From positions 1 through 64,000 of the forward strand of contig FWCC01000137.1 of assembly GCA_900169235.1 (NCBI GenBank): DNA of 64,000 nucleotides. Direction: 5' to 3'. The notes under the pieces are model-generated. The model had not been told where the DNA came from and made no database searches. It saw nothing but the letters and a program-made list of their open reading frames with translations. The position numbers and the translations under genes are program-made. Shown here one piece after another: positions 1 to 10,724 of the stretch (its first letter is position 1; each line of letters starts with the position of its first letter). This DNA comes from Zarea fungicola (taxonomy: Eukaryota; Ascomycota; Sordariomycetes; Hypocreales; Cordycipitaceae).

Positions 1-216
1 ACTTTCGCCTCATACCCAGTATGCCGTTTGCTGATAGCTTGCCAGCTGCTAGACCACGTTTCAATAATCCTCACCTCTTCATAAACACTCATTTCTCACT
101 TCATTCAAAGGCACTTTTATTGCTTTAATTTTTCCTTCTGTCAACTTTCGTTTTTTCCCCCATTTACTGCCAAATCAAATGCACAACTAAGATTGGGAAT
201 CCAGCAGTACAGTGCC

Positions 217-1680
217 ATGGCCTCTGCAGTGATGCAGCAGCTCACGACTGGCATCTTGAATCCGCTGGTCGCATGGATCCAAGCCACGCCAGTCTACATT
301 CTCCTGGTTCTATTCATCACATTAGTGCTCTTTGGACTGCTAGCAGTTAGTTTGCTCCCCCTTCTTGACCTTGCCCGCTTACGACCAGCTGACTACCCTG
401 TTTCTGGTTTCGCTGACTTTGAAATAGCTTTTCGGCCTGCTCCACCTCGTCGCTCCCAAACCGCGCGCCGCATTCCCCTCTGAGAAGTCGTACATTACGA
501 GCAGCCCGAATGGCACGCCCTCGACGCCCCGAGCTCTCCCGTGCTGGTACGATCGCTGGCTCGCGGAGCGACGACTGACCGAGAAGAAGCAGCAGGACAG
601 CGGCAGCAGCGACCATTCGATACCTGATGCGGGAGCCATTGAACCGGCGGAGCTGCGTCTGAGCGTAGTTTTGCCGGCGTACAATGAAGAGGACCGCATC
701 CTGCCCACACTCGAAGAAGCCGTCGAGTATCTCGACAAACACTTTGGCCGCGTCCCCAGCGCCGCCAGCGGAAAAGCAACCACCGACACGGCGTCGACAA
801 GTAGCGGCAAGAAGCGCAACCACAACCGCGTGGCATCGCAGCCAGAAATGGCGTCGGGCTACGAAATCATCGTCGTCAACGACGGCAGCAGGGACAAGAC
901 GGTTGACGTGGTGCTCCAGTTCGCGCACGAGAAGAAACTGCACGATGTGCTGCGCGTCGTGAGCCTGGAGAGGAACCGCGGCAAGGGCGGCGGCGTGACG
1001 CACGGCCTGCGCCATGTGCGCGGGCAGTATGCGCTCTTTGCCGATGCGGACGGCGCGTCGCGGTTCAGTGACGTCAAGAAGCTGATTGAGGGCTGCGAGG
1101 AGGTCGTTGATGGTTCGGGCCGTGGCGTCGCCATTGGAAGTCGTGCTCATCTTGTTGGCAGTGAAGCAGTAGTCAAGGTATGTCACATCGCATTACAACA
1201 CCCCCCACCGTTTTCCAAAAAGAAAAAAAGGAATAGAAAAAGGAAGAATTTTGAATAACTGACATTGTGTTTCATCAGCGCTCCGTCTTGCGCAACTTCC
1301 TCATGCGTTCGTTTCATCTCGTCCTCACCATCCTCACACCGCCGGCCACATCCCGCATCCGCGACACGCAGTGCGGGTTCAAGCTCTTCTCCCGCGCCGC
1401 GCTGCCGCACATTGTGCCGTACATGCACGCCGAGGGGTGGATCTTTGACATTGAGATGCTCATGCTGGCCGAGTCGGCCCCCGCGACGCCCGTCCTCGGC
1501 AGCGACGGCAGCGTTATTGGCGCGAGCCCCGGGATCAAGGTCGCCGAGGTGCCGATCGAATGGCACGAGGTGGGCGGGAGCAAGCTGAACGTGGTGCAGG
1601 ACAGCATCAAGATGGCGATTGGGTTGGCGGTGCTGCGGGCGAGTTGGATGCTGGGCGTGTATCGGCGGCGGTTGACGTGA
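217..1680 (+). CDS. alg5: Dolichyl-phosphate beta-glucosyltransferase (ALG5)
   Basis: This enzyme makes dolichyl-phosphate-glucose from UDP-glucose at the ER membrane; the product donates the three glucoses of the N-glycan precursor. Three exons close in frame: 217-345, 428-1177 and 1279-1680, giving 426 aa. The first intron (donor GTTAGT, acceptor ATAG) sits inside the N-terminal membrane helix, about residues 25-50, typical of ALG5. A GT2 domain follows: VVLPAYNEEDRI near residue 122, a DAD metal/nucleotide motif near 248, and RDTQCGFKLF with a downstream WIFDIEML, all diagnostic of the ALG5/DPM branch. The membrane helix and the long GT2 core favour ALG5 over DPM1. The ATG at 217 has a good context (gccATGg). 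It converges with ERG1. Exon 1 is the least certain part, because it rests on helix continuity and frame. Confidence 0.9.
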
Positions 1681-2396
1681 AGATGCCCCAGCCAGTTTTG
1701 AAAGTGACTTCATATACTATCGGAGAGGGGGGATGGGATATTGGGATGGTTATATATATATGACTCGGAAGAAAAGAGAACCTGCATGCGTTTTCTTTTC
1801 TTTGGCCTCCAAAATAGAATTTGCGTTGCAGAAATCCGGATATGTATTTGCTCTAGCTTTTAGATGCGGGAAACATATTCAGAACCACGATGTTTATACA
1901 CAAAACTAAGCCAACTTCCAAGCACATTAATGAAAAAGGAAGGAGATTATTTCATTTAATTGATTATCGTGTCAATTTGTGCTTTTTATTCTAAAAGGGG
2001 TTGACTTATTATTCATACCTCCCATCCAGCCCTTTAAATATGCAAGCCACAGAACCATGCTTCCAAGCTCATTCGCAAAGCACATGCCAAAAAATTAACA
2101 AGCCACCCACACACCAACCCCTCCTTCCCATCAAATTAATGTATAAAAACGCGGGGGAATCCCCCGGTCTAAAAACGATGTTCTTAAAATAAAATGTACA
2201 TGTTCTCAGAAACAAGAGTCTTGCTGAAACAAAAAAAAACGCCATTCGTTATGCCTTCAACGGTTTTCGGATTTGATGTCTTTTCGTGATGCCGCCGCTG
2301 CCGCTTGCCGTGAAAAAGAGAGAAAAAAAAAACGATAAAATGTACAGGTGAAAAAAAGTTGGGTTTCTTTCTTTTTGAGAGAACAAGCTCCCCAAA
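1681..2396. other. Intergenic region between convergent alg5 and erg1
   Basis: This gap between two 3' ends is AT-rich with several A and T runs. It would hold both 3' UTRs and polyadenylation sites. I see no gene in it. Confidence 0.7.
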
Positions 2397-3893
2397 TCAC
2401 CGAAACCCTTCTCGCCAAATCAGCGGCAAAAACACCACACACGCCTTGGCCAGGATAAGGACCGCATCAATCATGGCAATAGGCGCCTTGAGCACGCCCA
2501 ACGGCCCCGGTCCGCTCGTAATCGTCTCCAGGAAGTGCATCCAGATGCCCAAAAACGCCACGGAAAAGAAGTGATAGGCCAGCACAATGGGTCGGTGGAT
2601 GATGCCGCCCAGCATGCCGCACGGCCCGTCGGTGATGCCGCGGCGAAAGTACTCGAAGCAGCCCATGCGCAGGGCGTGCAGCTGGGGGTCGTTGGCGGCG
2701 AAGAGCGAGTAGAGGGCTTGCGCGAGGACGTTGAGGATGGACGTGTAGTTCTTGCGGCGCCAATAGAGCGTGTGCATGGCGTCCTGGACGGCGCGCTCGT
2801 CGCCGAGGCTGGGAACGCGATCCGGATGGAGCAGGTCCTTGAGGAGGACCACGTCGTTGAAGGCGACCGTCATGCCGGCGCCCGTGAGCGGGTGCCTCAT
2901 GTTGATGGCGTCGCCGAGGACGACCATGCCGCGGGGCACCTGGTGCGTCGGCGGCAGCCAGCTGTTGGGCATGCTGCGGAGCTTGCCGCTCTCGACGGCT
3001 GCGAGGGCCGAGGGCCGGACCGCGGGGGGCAGCGCGGGGATCGCGTGGTTGACGAGGTAGTTCTTGACACCGCCGGCCGCGGGGCTGGCCTCGGGGATGC
3101 CATGGGGCACGTCGAACAGGGCGCGCGTCTCGTGAGTGCCAATCTGGTAGAGCAGGACGGGGAAGGCGCCCGTGCCGATGATGACGTGGCCGTAGCCCGG
3201 CGCGGGCAGGTCGGCGTCCTTGAGCTCGAGGGCGTAGAACTTGCTGCGTGCCACGGGCGTCGTTGTCGTGACGGCCTTGCGGAACTTGGAGTCGTAGCCG
3301 TCGGCGATGATAGTGAGCTGGCCGAAGAAGTAGTCGGCCGTCTTGGTGCCCGTTTCGCGGTCCGTCGTGCGCGTCTCGACGCCTAGGATGTGGTCCGAGT
3401 GCTCGCCGCGAATCGTCTTGACCACCTCGGTCTCGCGCACCGTCACATTGCGGTGGGCGAGGCAGGCCCGGCGCAGCTGCATGATGAACCGTCCGTGGTG
3501 GAAGCCTTTTCCAATCTCACGCTTGCCCTCCTTGCCGGAGCCGTTCCACTGATAGGGCACGCCGCCGTTGTCGTCCATGGTCGGGTAGGGAATGAGCACC
3601 TCCTCGCCGTTGTGGATGACGTTGTAGCCGTGGCAGGTGATGCTGTCGATGCCCTCGACGCAGTGGCCGAGGCCGAGCTTCTTGAGTGCTTGGATGCCGC
3701 CTGGCTGGAGCAGCTCGCCAACGATGCGATCCGGCTCGTGCATCCAGCGCTCGAGGAGCAGCACGGAGCGGCCTTGCTCAGCGAGGGTGTAGGCGGCGGC
3801 ACAGCCAAAGATGCCAGCACCAACGACGACGACGTCGGCTTCGTGGAATGTCTCGCGTTGGATACGCCTAGCCTCAATTGGATCCATGGCCAT
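2397..3893 (-). CDS. erg1: Squalene monooxygenase (ERG1)
   Basis: A single-exon gene of 498 aa. It oxidises squalene to 2,3-oxidosqualene with FAD and NADPH at the ER, the first oxygen-requiring step of ergosterol synthesis and the target of allylamine antifungals. The FAD-binding Rossmann motif GAGIFGC lies at residues 25-31. The family signature ERWMHEPDRIVGELLQPGG follows, and the second FAD motif GDAINMRHPLTGAGM lies in the C-terminal third. The C-terminus is hydrophobic, fitting membrane attachment. Two ATGs are possible, at 3893 and two codons in; I chose the first. No intron is needed and the length matches fungal ERG1. The gene stands alone, with about 1.26 kb of upstream non-coding sequence before the next gene. 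Confidence 0.96.
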   Translation of the reverse strand: MAMDPIEARRIQRETFHEADVVVVGAGIFGCAAAYTLAEQGRSVLLLERWMHEPDRIVGELLQPGGIQALKKLGLGHCVEGIDSITCHGYNVIHNGEEVLIPYPTMDDNGGVPYQWNGSGKEGKREIGKGFHHGRFIMQLRRACLAHRNVTVRETEVVKTIRGEHSDHILGVETRTTDRETGTKTADYFFGQLTIIADGYDSKFRKAVTTTTPVARSKFYALELKDADLPAPGYGHVIIGTGAFPVLLYQIGTHETRALFDVPHGIPEASPAAGGVKNYLVNHAIPALPPAVRPSALAAVESGKLRSMPNSWLPPTHQVPRGMVVLGDAINMRHPLTGAGMTVAFNDVVLLKDLLHPDRVPSLGDERAVQDAMHTLYWRRKNYTSILNVLAQALYSLFAANDPQLHALRMGCFEYFRRGITDGPCGMLGGIIHRPIVLAYHFFSVAFLGIWMHFLETITSGPGPLGVLKAPIAMIDAVLILAKACVVFLPLIWREGFR

Positions 3894-5157
3894 GCTGGCG
3901 ACTGGGGGTTGTTATTTTGTCTATATTGTATGTTTCGAGGGCTCTCGCGCTGCTTGGTAGTCTGGGATGAATCAGTCGCTCGTATCGTTTGTCTCTTTTG
4001 TTTGTCGAAACACCACCGGCGGTGTATAAGAGAGAAGGGGCTCGATTTTATCCTTCTAGTCAAGATATGTGAATAGAAGAGGAGAACGGGATAAGGCACA
4101 CGAGGCAGTTTACAAAGGATAAACGGGCAACGAGATAAGACCCAGTAAAGACGGTGTCAAAAGCATGTGGAAACGGGGGGGCGATGAACTGATGTGTCGC
4201 CCTATTTTTTTTTCTTTCCCTTTCTTGTCCCCCGTCTGTTGGCCCCTCCAAACCAAGTGGGCGGGTTGGAACTTGGAAGTGGCTGCCGCCCCTGTCAGTT
4301 CGGTCGAGGAGGTACTTGTATGGTACCGCATACGAATACTGCAATAGCGCCAAATCGGCAGATCTTGCAAGTACCCCTTTGACAAACGATTTGGTTTCGG
4401 CGATACTGATGGCTCGATTCACTACAAGCAAATCTGAGTTTACGTTTATCTGGCTCCAAGTTCTTTTTATACCGTCACCATCAAGTGTAATTCTTTTCGA
4501 GGCATGTCCACCCCCTGTATGCTTTGGTACTTGGCTGGTTCCCCTGGAAAATCCCAGGCAATCTGCGACCTCGTTTTAGCGCACTTCTAATGCGGGCCCG
4601 CATCTCGAAAACGAGGTATAACTTGAAGGAAAAAACCCCCAAGCGGCCACTGCTGATTTATTAATAAATTAAAAAAAAAGGGGTCCAGCCTCTCTTTAAG
4701 ACAAAGTGGAAACATATCTTTGAATTGTCATACCATATTCACATGCTCTGTTTCTTCTTGAGCCTACAGCGAGCAATAACACAACCCGACTGAGACGAGG
4801 CTCTACTGAACTTTGTTGGCCTCGTTTTCGGATAGTTCCGACCCAATGACGGCTCTCCAGTCCGCAACTACCGATTGGCGCGTACTCGTATTTAGCGGCA
4901 ACAGCTAGACCCAAGAACAAACCGTCAAAGTCGCAGTGATGCCGCAGCGCCAATGATGCAAATGCGCAAGCGTCACCCATCATGATACATTAAAGTAGTT
5001 TTTATGCTGATTCGCCTTGAACCCATTAACCAAGTATACCCATTTGAATCTATGGTAGATGTATGCTAAATTGTACATGTGCAATCGTTTATAAGAGTGC
5101 ACAACATGGTATGATATTATATACAGGAGCCTTGCGCTCCAGAACTCAGGTGCAAGC
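3894..5157. other. Upstream region of erg1 and 3' flank of the PPR-like gene
   Basis: About 1.26 kb without a supportable gene. The part next to 3894 should hold the erg1 promoter and leader; the part near 5157 the 3' UTR of the minus-strand PPR-like gene. Short open frames exist but none has a recognisable domain or intron structure. Confidence 0.6.
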
Positions 5158-7917
5158 TTAAACGCTAATATTCGCGATTCTTCGTCCCTCACTTGAAACC
5201 GCCGGCGTCAACACGGGTCTGTACTCTCCCGCGCCTTGTGTTTTCGGCAACGGCTTTGTAGTACCGCCCGCTTTGTTGCCCTGCATTTGCCCCGTCGCTC
5301 GTACTTGCTTCACGACCATTTCCACGACGGCGCGCTCGGCCCGCTTCACATGGCATTCTGCATTGTGTCGCAGCGCCTGCTCCAGCACCTCCAGCATCTC
5401 GTCGTGCGTCTTGTCGTCTGCATTCATCGCCCGCTTCGTCAGCTCTCGCATGCCGAACTTGAGGCTATCCTTGCACCGCTTGAAGCCGTGCCAGTACACA
5501 GTCTCCGAGGTGAAATCCCACACCAGTTGTTTGAGTTCATGATATCGGCCCGTTCCAATGTACAGAAACACGAACTGGCCAAAACTATATTCGTTATATG
5601 CCGATCTGCCTTCTCCCAGTTGCTGAGAGGCAACCTTGAGTAACCGCAGCGCTGCCTCCATTTTGCCGTTGGCTGCTAGCGACTCGACTGCCTCGTGGAA
5701 AACCTTCTCGTTCACCTGGTTTCCTTCCTGTAAAGCATGATGAATCAAGTCGCTTATGTTGCCGCCTTTTTGTATTTCGCCGAGAAGAAACGATTCGACC
5801 GCATCCGCGGTATCCATCCCACATTCCCGTGCTTGTCGCAGAAGTGAAAAGACGTGCTCCGTGTCTCCGTCACATGTGGCGACCTTTGCCTTTATTGCCA
5901 GCTGAAGGCATCCGCTAGAAGCAATTTCCGGATTTGTAGACAAGGCAGACTCAAACTCTTCGCAGGCTTGCTGGCAGCGTCCCTGATCCGTGAGCCTCTG
6001 CATTCGATCCCGCAAAACACGCTTCCGGCCTCGATTTCGATCTGGGCGAACATGCGTCCTGGTGATTTTTGCTGCTTGCAATAGCTCTTGGCGCAGTATA
6101 TCAACTGAATCGTTCCCAAAAGCCCAGTATTTGCGGCAGCTTTGTGAGAAGCAGTCTATAAAAGCTTGATTAAGCTTGAGACCATGCTCGATGCAAAATT
6201 GTAGCCAGACAGCCATCCCATCAAGGTCCTGGTAATGCGCATATCCGTTTAGTACTGTACTGACCCATTCGTGCCGTGGCACCAGGCCATATGTGTCTGT
6301 CAGATATTCTACCCAGCGCCCGAGCTCCTCGGGGCCATGCGTTTTGGCGAAGCTGTCGGTAAGCTGACGGAGATATTTCTGAAACAGCAGAGATGAAGTG
6401 TCTTCAATCTCCTCGAGTTGTCGTAATGAGTCAAATGATCTATCCCAGTTGCCCATAAGCGCCTGTTGGGTAAGCATGGCAGCTTGTAGCTGAAAGTCAG
6501 ATTTTACGGTGTCAGGATTTTGTTGTGATAGGGTATCCATCTCTTGATGGACTAGAGCATTTTGACCCTCCGCACAAGCTGTAATTATTGCAGCTCGTCT
6601 GATATTATATTCAACCTCCTGCGGTACTTTGATATCTTTGAAAAGTCCGGCGGATTTGAATGTGACGTATATTTTTGAAGCAAGGTTGGAGTGCTTTTCT
6701 TTACTCTGTCGCTCGAGAATGTCCAAGACCAGCCGTCCGTCGCGCCATACTTTGTAGTGCTTCGGTTGGGCGAAGAGAGAAAGAATGCCGCGAGTAACTT
6801 CGTTGGCCTGGTTAGCCGGGCGTGATTGTAACCACGCGTGGAAGGGCCCAAGCACCGGGATGTATGAGTCGTATAAAAACAGTGACGATTCCAACGCCGC
6901 TATCGTGCTGTCAAGGCCCAAGTTGATTGAGCGACGGAGAAGGTTGATGATGATAGTTCTCAGCAACTCGCGGAATGCGCCAGGGCCGGCACTAAAAGAC
7001 CCAAGTTGGTTCAGAATTGAGACAGCGACGCCGAATGCTTCCGCGTCGAGATGCTCAGGGCTGGAGCTACCTCTCGAGTTTGCAACCAAGCCTCTAAGCG
7101 CAGCCACAGCAACTTGGTAATACTGATGAGCGCTGATGGCATCATTTGAGGGTATCGGCATAGCTAGGAAGCGCTGAGCGGCCTGTAGTTCCCTGGAGAG
7201 TGCTGGTTGTGTCCCCCTTGCTTCCGTCTGATTCACAACCTCGGACAGCATGGTCGCGACATTTTCTGAGCTAGCTTGCAGTGGTGGCAGAGATGCTGCG
7301 AGCTCAGGTGCCGTCGTGCTGTAGAGTTTTGTTGTGGAGGTGGAGATGATCCTATCGTTGTGCTGTTGGCGAGAGATTGATGCGTCAAGATTTGTGATGC
7401 TCTGGATAGGAGCAATCAAGCTGGCTGTGGTAGATTTGGGTACCGCAGTGGTGTTGTGGCCCATGTATCGGTGAGACGCGAGGATGGCCTCGATGGTATT
7501 GCCAAGTTCGTCGAAGCAAATGAGCGGTGCTTTAGCCGACTTCGTAACTGGCTGCGGCCTCTGCTCGGCTGCTACAGAGACCGGCGTTGATTCAGCCTCC
7601 CCTACAGAGCCTGTGCTGTTTCGTCTTCTTCGGCGGTACGGGTTTCTTGGTTCGCCCGACTCGGTGACAAAGGACTCGGCATCGAGCTTGGCGAGGCGAG
7701 CCTCTAGATTGAAAGGCTCAGCGGTCGCATAGGCCGTTGGCCCGAGGACAGCTTTGGCGGCGTGAAGCTTTCGGGCATTGTCGACGGCTGCACGGGCAAT
7801 CTTGATGCGGCGGCGGCGCTCCTCGGCGAGCAGGATAACGGAACAGGAGGTGGTGAAGACGACGCCTCGCAGAGCGTTGATTGCAGTCTTAGACAGAACG
7901 GTGCTTGAGGAAGCCAT
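5158..7917 (-). CDS. Large PPR/TPR-like helical-repeat protein, probably mitochondrial
   Basis: An intronless frame of 919 aa from the ATG at 7917. I do not recognise a named orthologue. The N-terminus is basic and rich in Ser/Arg with little acid (MASSSTVLSKTAINALRG...), as in mitochondrial presequences. Residues of roughly 100-300 are low in order and rich in Ser, Thr and Gln. The C-terminal two-thirds is a run of paired amphipathic helices such as GRCQQACEEFESAL and GKMEAALRLLKVA, spaced about 35 residues apart. That pattern fits fungal pentatricopeptide-repeat proteins acting on organelle RNA; this function is inference. The frame is open upstream to 8256, but those 113 codons look like leader sequence, so I prefer 7917. 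Confidence 0.65.
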   Translation of the reverse strand: MASSSTVLSKTAINALRGVVFTTSCSVILLAEERRRRIKIARAAVDNARKLHAAKAVLGPTAYATAEPFNLEARLAKLDAESFVTESGEPRNPYRRRRRNSTGSVGEAESTPVSVAAEQRPQPVTKSAKAPLICFDELGNTIEAILASHRYMGHNTTAVPKSTTASLIAPIQSITNLDASISRQQHNDRIISTSTTKLYSTTAPELAASLPPLQASSENVATMLSEVVNQTEARGTQPALSRELQAAQRFLAMPIPSNDAISAHQYYQVAVAALRGLVANSRGSSSPEHLDAEAFGVAVSILNQLGSFSAGPGAFRELLRTIIINLLRRSINLGLDSTIAALESSLFLYDSYIPVLGPFHAWLQSRPANQANEVTRGILSLFAQPKHYKVWRDGRLVLDILERQSKEKHSNLASKIYVTFKSAGLFKDIKVPQEVEYNIRRAAIITACAEGQNALVHQEMDTLSQQNPDTVKSDFQLQAAMLTQQALMGNWDRSFDSLRQLEEIEDTSSLLFQKYLRQLTDSFAKTHGPEELGRWVEYLTDTYGLVPRHEWVSTVLNGYAHYQDLDGMAVWLQFCIEHGLKLNQAFIDCFSQSCRKYWAFGNDSVDILRQELLQAAKITRTHVRPDRNRGRKRVLRDRMQRLTDQGRCQQACEEFESALSTNPEIASSGCLQLAIKAKVATCDGDTEHVFSLLRQARECGMDTADAVESFLLGEIQKGGNISDLIHHALQEGNQVNEKVFHEAVESLAANGKMEAALRLLKVASQQLGEGRSAYNEYSFGQFVFLYIGTGRYHELKQLVWDFTSETVYWHGFKRCKDSLKFGMRELTKRAMNADDKTHDEMLEVLEQALRHNAECHVKRAERAVVEMVVKQVRATGQMQGNKAGGTTKPLPKTQGAGEYRPVLTPAVSSEGRRIANISV

Positions 7918-9202
7918 TTGCGTGGCGCAGCATGGTGCTAGATGAGCCTTTCTAGATGAAATTGCCGACGAATTGACCCAAGTTTGCGTTGATTGAATGG
8001 GCTGGACGGTTGAGTTGTGAGGGGTGGGCAGATGGCTAACGGCTGATGAAATATTTGGGCTGGTCCAAGATTGTCGCGCAGCAGTTGATAATTCTGGGGC
8101 GGCAGTTCCTCGGCAAAGAGCGCGGACACAAGAGTAAAGTTCGTGCCGGGCGTGACACAATGGATAAATGTGCCATTTACAATAGTATTTTAATTTGAAT
8201 GAATCTAGTAATATTTTTTGCTTTTTGCTTTCTTCCTCTTGTCTTGCATTACTCACGACATCGGGTTCTGAGGTGGCATCTGAGGTCCTGGTAAAGCTGC
8301 CACACTGCTGCAGGCTATCTCAGGCTCGTTCGCCATATGTCTCAAAAGCATGACAGCTTCAGTGCTCCCGACTTGTCCTTATTAATCAGAAGAACAATTT
8401 GACGTCTCTCTAAACTGTGCAAAACTATGCACCATCCCGTAGCAGGAAGTACACAAGCAAGCTTGGTATCATTACAGGGGTACGTTCTCCATCTCCATCC
8501 AACACTCGTGTGGTTTTAGTAATAAAGCACTTGGCTCTGTGCTGTAAGACTAGTTCCATGAATAATATTGTATATAGAACCATTGGTGATTTCACTGTGT
8601 CGAGCCTCAGCAGTTGGATAGACCTTTGCCTCTTTTTTTTTTTTTTTTGGGAGTGGACATTCTGACAATGACCAGCGCCAAAAAATCAAACGTTATTGGC
8701 ACTGCGTCTCTCAATTTACAGTTTGCCGAAATTCCCTCTCTCAACCAGTTGGCAGTGCAGACCTGGTATTTCTTCGATGCTATGGCTTTTTTTTTCCCAA
8801 TTCGAGTTGAGGTCAGAGTTGAGGTCAGAGCTGGCCCTACAACTGCACTGCCCAGCACATAAAGTCGGATGATTGTTTGCTTTTGCACAAAGAAAAATAG
8901 ACACATACACACACAGACACATATAAAATACAGGGCTCAAAGAAATGTACAAGGAAAAAAATGGCCGAAAAACGTGACGGGAACGCACAAAGGGAGATTC
9001 AAGTGCAAAGAGAGCGTCAAATACAAGATGTGGCCAAAGGAGAAGAAAGACAAAATACAGCCAACAAGCAGGTATAAAGATGAAGCGGTATCCGTCTTGA
9101 TTGCTCTCCAGAATAATAGAACAATACACTTTAAAGAGCAAACGTTCAAATCTATTGTTGCAATCATTTCCTTTTACTTCATATCAATCTGGCTTTCCTT
9201 CC
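7918..9202. other. Divergent promoter region: PPR-like gene and DUF7924 gene
   Basis: About 1.3 kb between two start codons. It contains a T tract at 8633-8648, a 12-bp direct repeat in two copies at 8804-8827 (gagttgaggtca), and a purine-rich stretch at 8880-9080 just before the plus-strand gene. No gene is supported. Confidence 0.6.
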
Positions 9203-10390
9203 ATGACTATGCAGAGCGACGTGCAATCCATTGCGGCGCGGGAACTGCCACGGGGCGAGGAATATAACTCCCAATCAAGAGCCATACTTTCGCTTGAGAG
9301 GCAAAAAGAATTGTCCGAATCTACTTTATTCAGAATCAGGCAAAAATTCCTCAACGGGCCACCATTTCCGAAAATTGAAGCGCAAGATCTACACCGCATT
9401 GATCCGGTACCCTCTTGGGCTCGCAACGGGAACCGTCCCGAAAGCTATTCAGAGTATATACCCCAAGACTGCAGCAATTGCGGCTACCCTTCGACGGCCG
9501 CGGACTCTGAAGACGAGGGTGAAATGGACAAGTCGAAAAGGGAATTGGAAAAGTCACTACGAAAATTTGGCAGTTTCATGAACGAATGCCAAGGTGGTAT
9601 TGCAGATGACAGTCAGACGATGTGCGCTCAGCTTCTCAGCATTCCTCAACCTGTTCCAAAGGAGGGTTTTTTCCAACCTGAGGGACTCGAACAATTCGAG
9701 GAACTGCTCAAGATGAAGAGCGAGGCGATCGTACAGAGGGATATGACGCCGCTCATTATCCCGTCGCTGTGCTATCTCATCATGGGTGGCGCGGAGCATT
9801 TCAGCCGCATGGCTGAGGCCATGAGTGATCTCTGGCTGCCTCATGTTGCCATTGATGAACGACGGCCAAAGCCAGACTACTCGCTGGGCTTCCATAGCTC
9901 GGCGTTTACGGCTGAGCAGCGGAAGACCTTGACAGGCCACCCGGCCCTTCAAAATCCGTTGATACACGGCTCGTACGCTGTACCATCTAGCACAACGATC
10001 CTTCCTTTCTTCACCTGTGAGGTTAAATGCTGCGGCGAGGATATGACAGTTGCAGATCGCCAAAATACTCTGAGCGCGACAATCGGTCTGCAAGGACTCG
10101 TTGTGCTCTTCCGCGCGGTGAATCGTGAAAACGAGCTTCACCGGCGGATTTTGTACTTTTCCATTTCACATAATGATCAAGAGGTATATGTATACGGCCA
10201 TTATCCGGTTATCAATGGGGAGAGTACAGGTTACTACCGCCATACGGTTTTCCGATATCGAATTTTTGAGGACGGTGGAGAGCAGAGATGGATGGCGTAC
10301 AAGTTTGTCAGGAGTCTCCAGGACGTTTTTGCACCTCGGCTACATGTCTTGATATGCTCGGCCATTGATCACCTTGCCCAGAACCAATAA
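9203..10390 (+). CDS. DUF7924-type protein, possible PD-(D/E)XK fold
   Basis: A single-exon protein of 395 aa from the ATG at 9203; the frame stays open upstream to 9101. The N-terminal 120 residues are polar and probably disordered. The C-terminal half carries the layout I know from fungal DUF7924 proteins: KPDYSLGF, then LPFFTCEVKC, then a helix with TLSATIGLQGLVVLF, then EVYVYGHYPVINGE with TGYYRHTVFRYRI. The spaced Asp (KPD) and Glu-x-Lys (EVK) resemble the catalytic core of PD-(D/E)XK nucleases. Activity is inference. Such genes are often lineage-variable in Pezizomycotina and their cellular role is unknown. It converges with the SDR gene. Confidence 0.7.
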   Translation: MTMQSDVQSIAARELPRGEEYNSQSRAILSLERQKELSESTLFRIRQKFLNGPPFPKIEAQDLHRIDPVPSWARNGNRPESYSEYIPQDCSNCGYPSTAADSEDEGEMDKSKRELEKSLRKFGSFMNECQGGIADDSQTMCAQLLSIPQPVPKEGFFQPEGLEQFEELLKMKSEAIVQRDMTPLIIPSLCYLIMGGAEHFSRMAEAMSDLWLPHVAIDERRPKPDYSLGFHSSAFTAEQRKTLTGHPALQNPLIHGSYAVPSSTTILPFFTCEVKCCGEDMTVADRQNTLSATIGLQGLVVLFRAVNRENELHRRILYFSISHNDQEVYVYGHYPVINGESTGYYRHTVFRYRIFEDGGEQRWMAYKFVRSLQDVFAPRLHVLICSAIDHLAQNQ

Positions 10391-10724
10391 ATTCGGAGTG
10401 ATGATGGCAGCATTGACGTTTCTTCATGGTGTTCATGAAAGGGTTTGTTTTTGTTTGTTGTTGGCGGTATGGTTGCCTTTGGTCGTGTGGCGTTTTTGTA
10501 GTGCTATAGTTTCCTTATCAAGTTAACGGAACATAGCACCGGAATAAGTATGTGGTTATTCCTAGAAAGTAGTGTAACATGCAGCTGTTAGCATCACATG
10601 AGAAGGAGATTAATGCCTACGCTGCTGATGTCACATGGTTTAATACAGCGGATAGTGAATTTAATAGTGAGTAGAGCAAGAAGTAGTGGTCAGTCCTACC
10701 CGTAGCTTGAATTCATCTGCTTTT
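10391..10724. other. Intergenic region between convergent DUF7924 and SDR genes
   Basis: An AT-rich 334-bp gap between two stop codons, expected to hold both 3' ends. I see nothing else in it. Confidence 0.65.

Noticed and set aside
2535..3386. A 283-codon plus-strand frame opposite erg1
   Set aside because: It is the antisense shadow of the ERG1 coding sequence, with the repetitive Asp/Glu/Val/Ala composition usual for such shadows.
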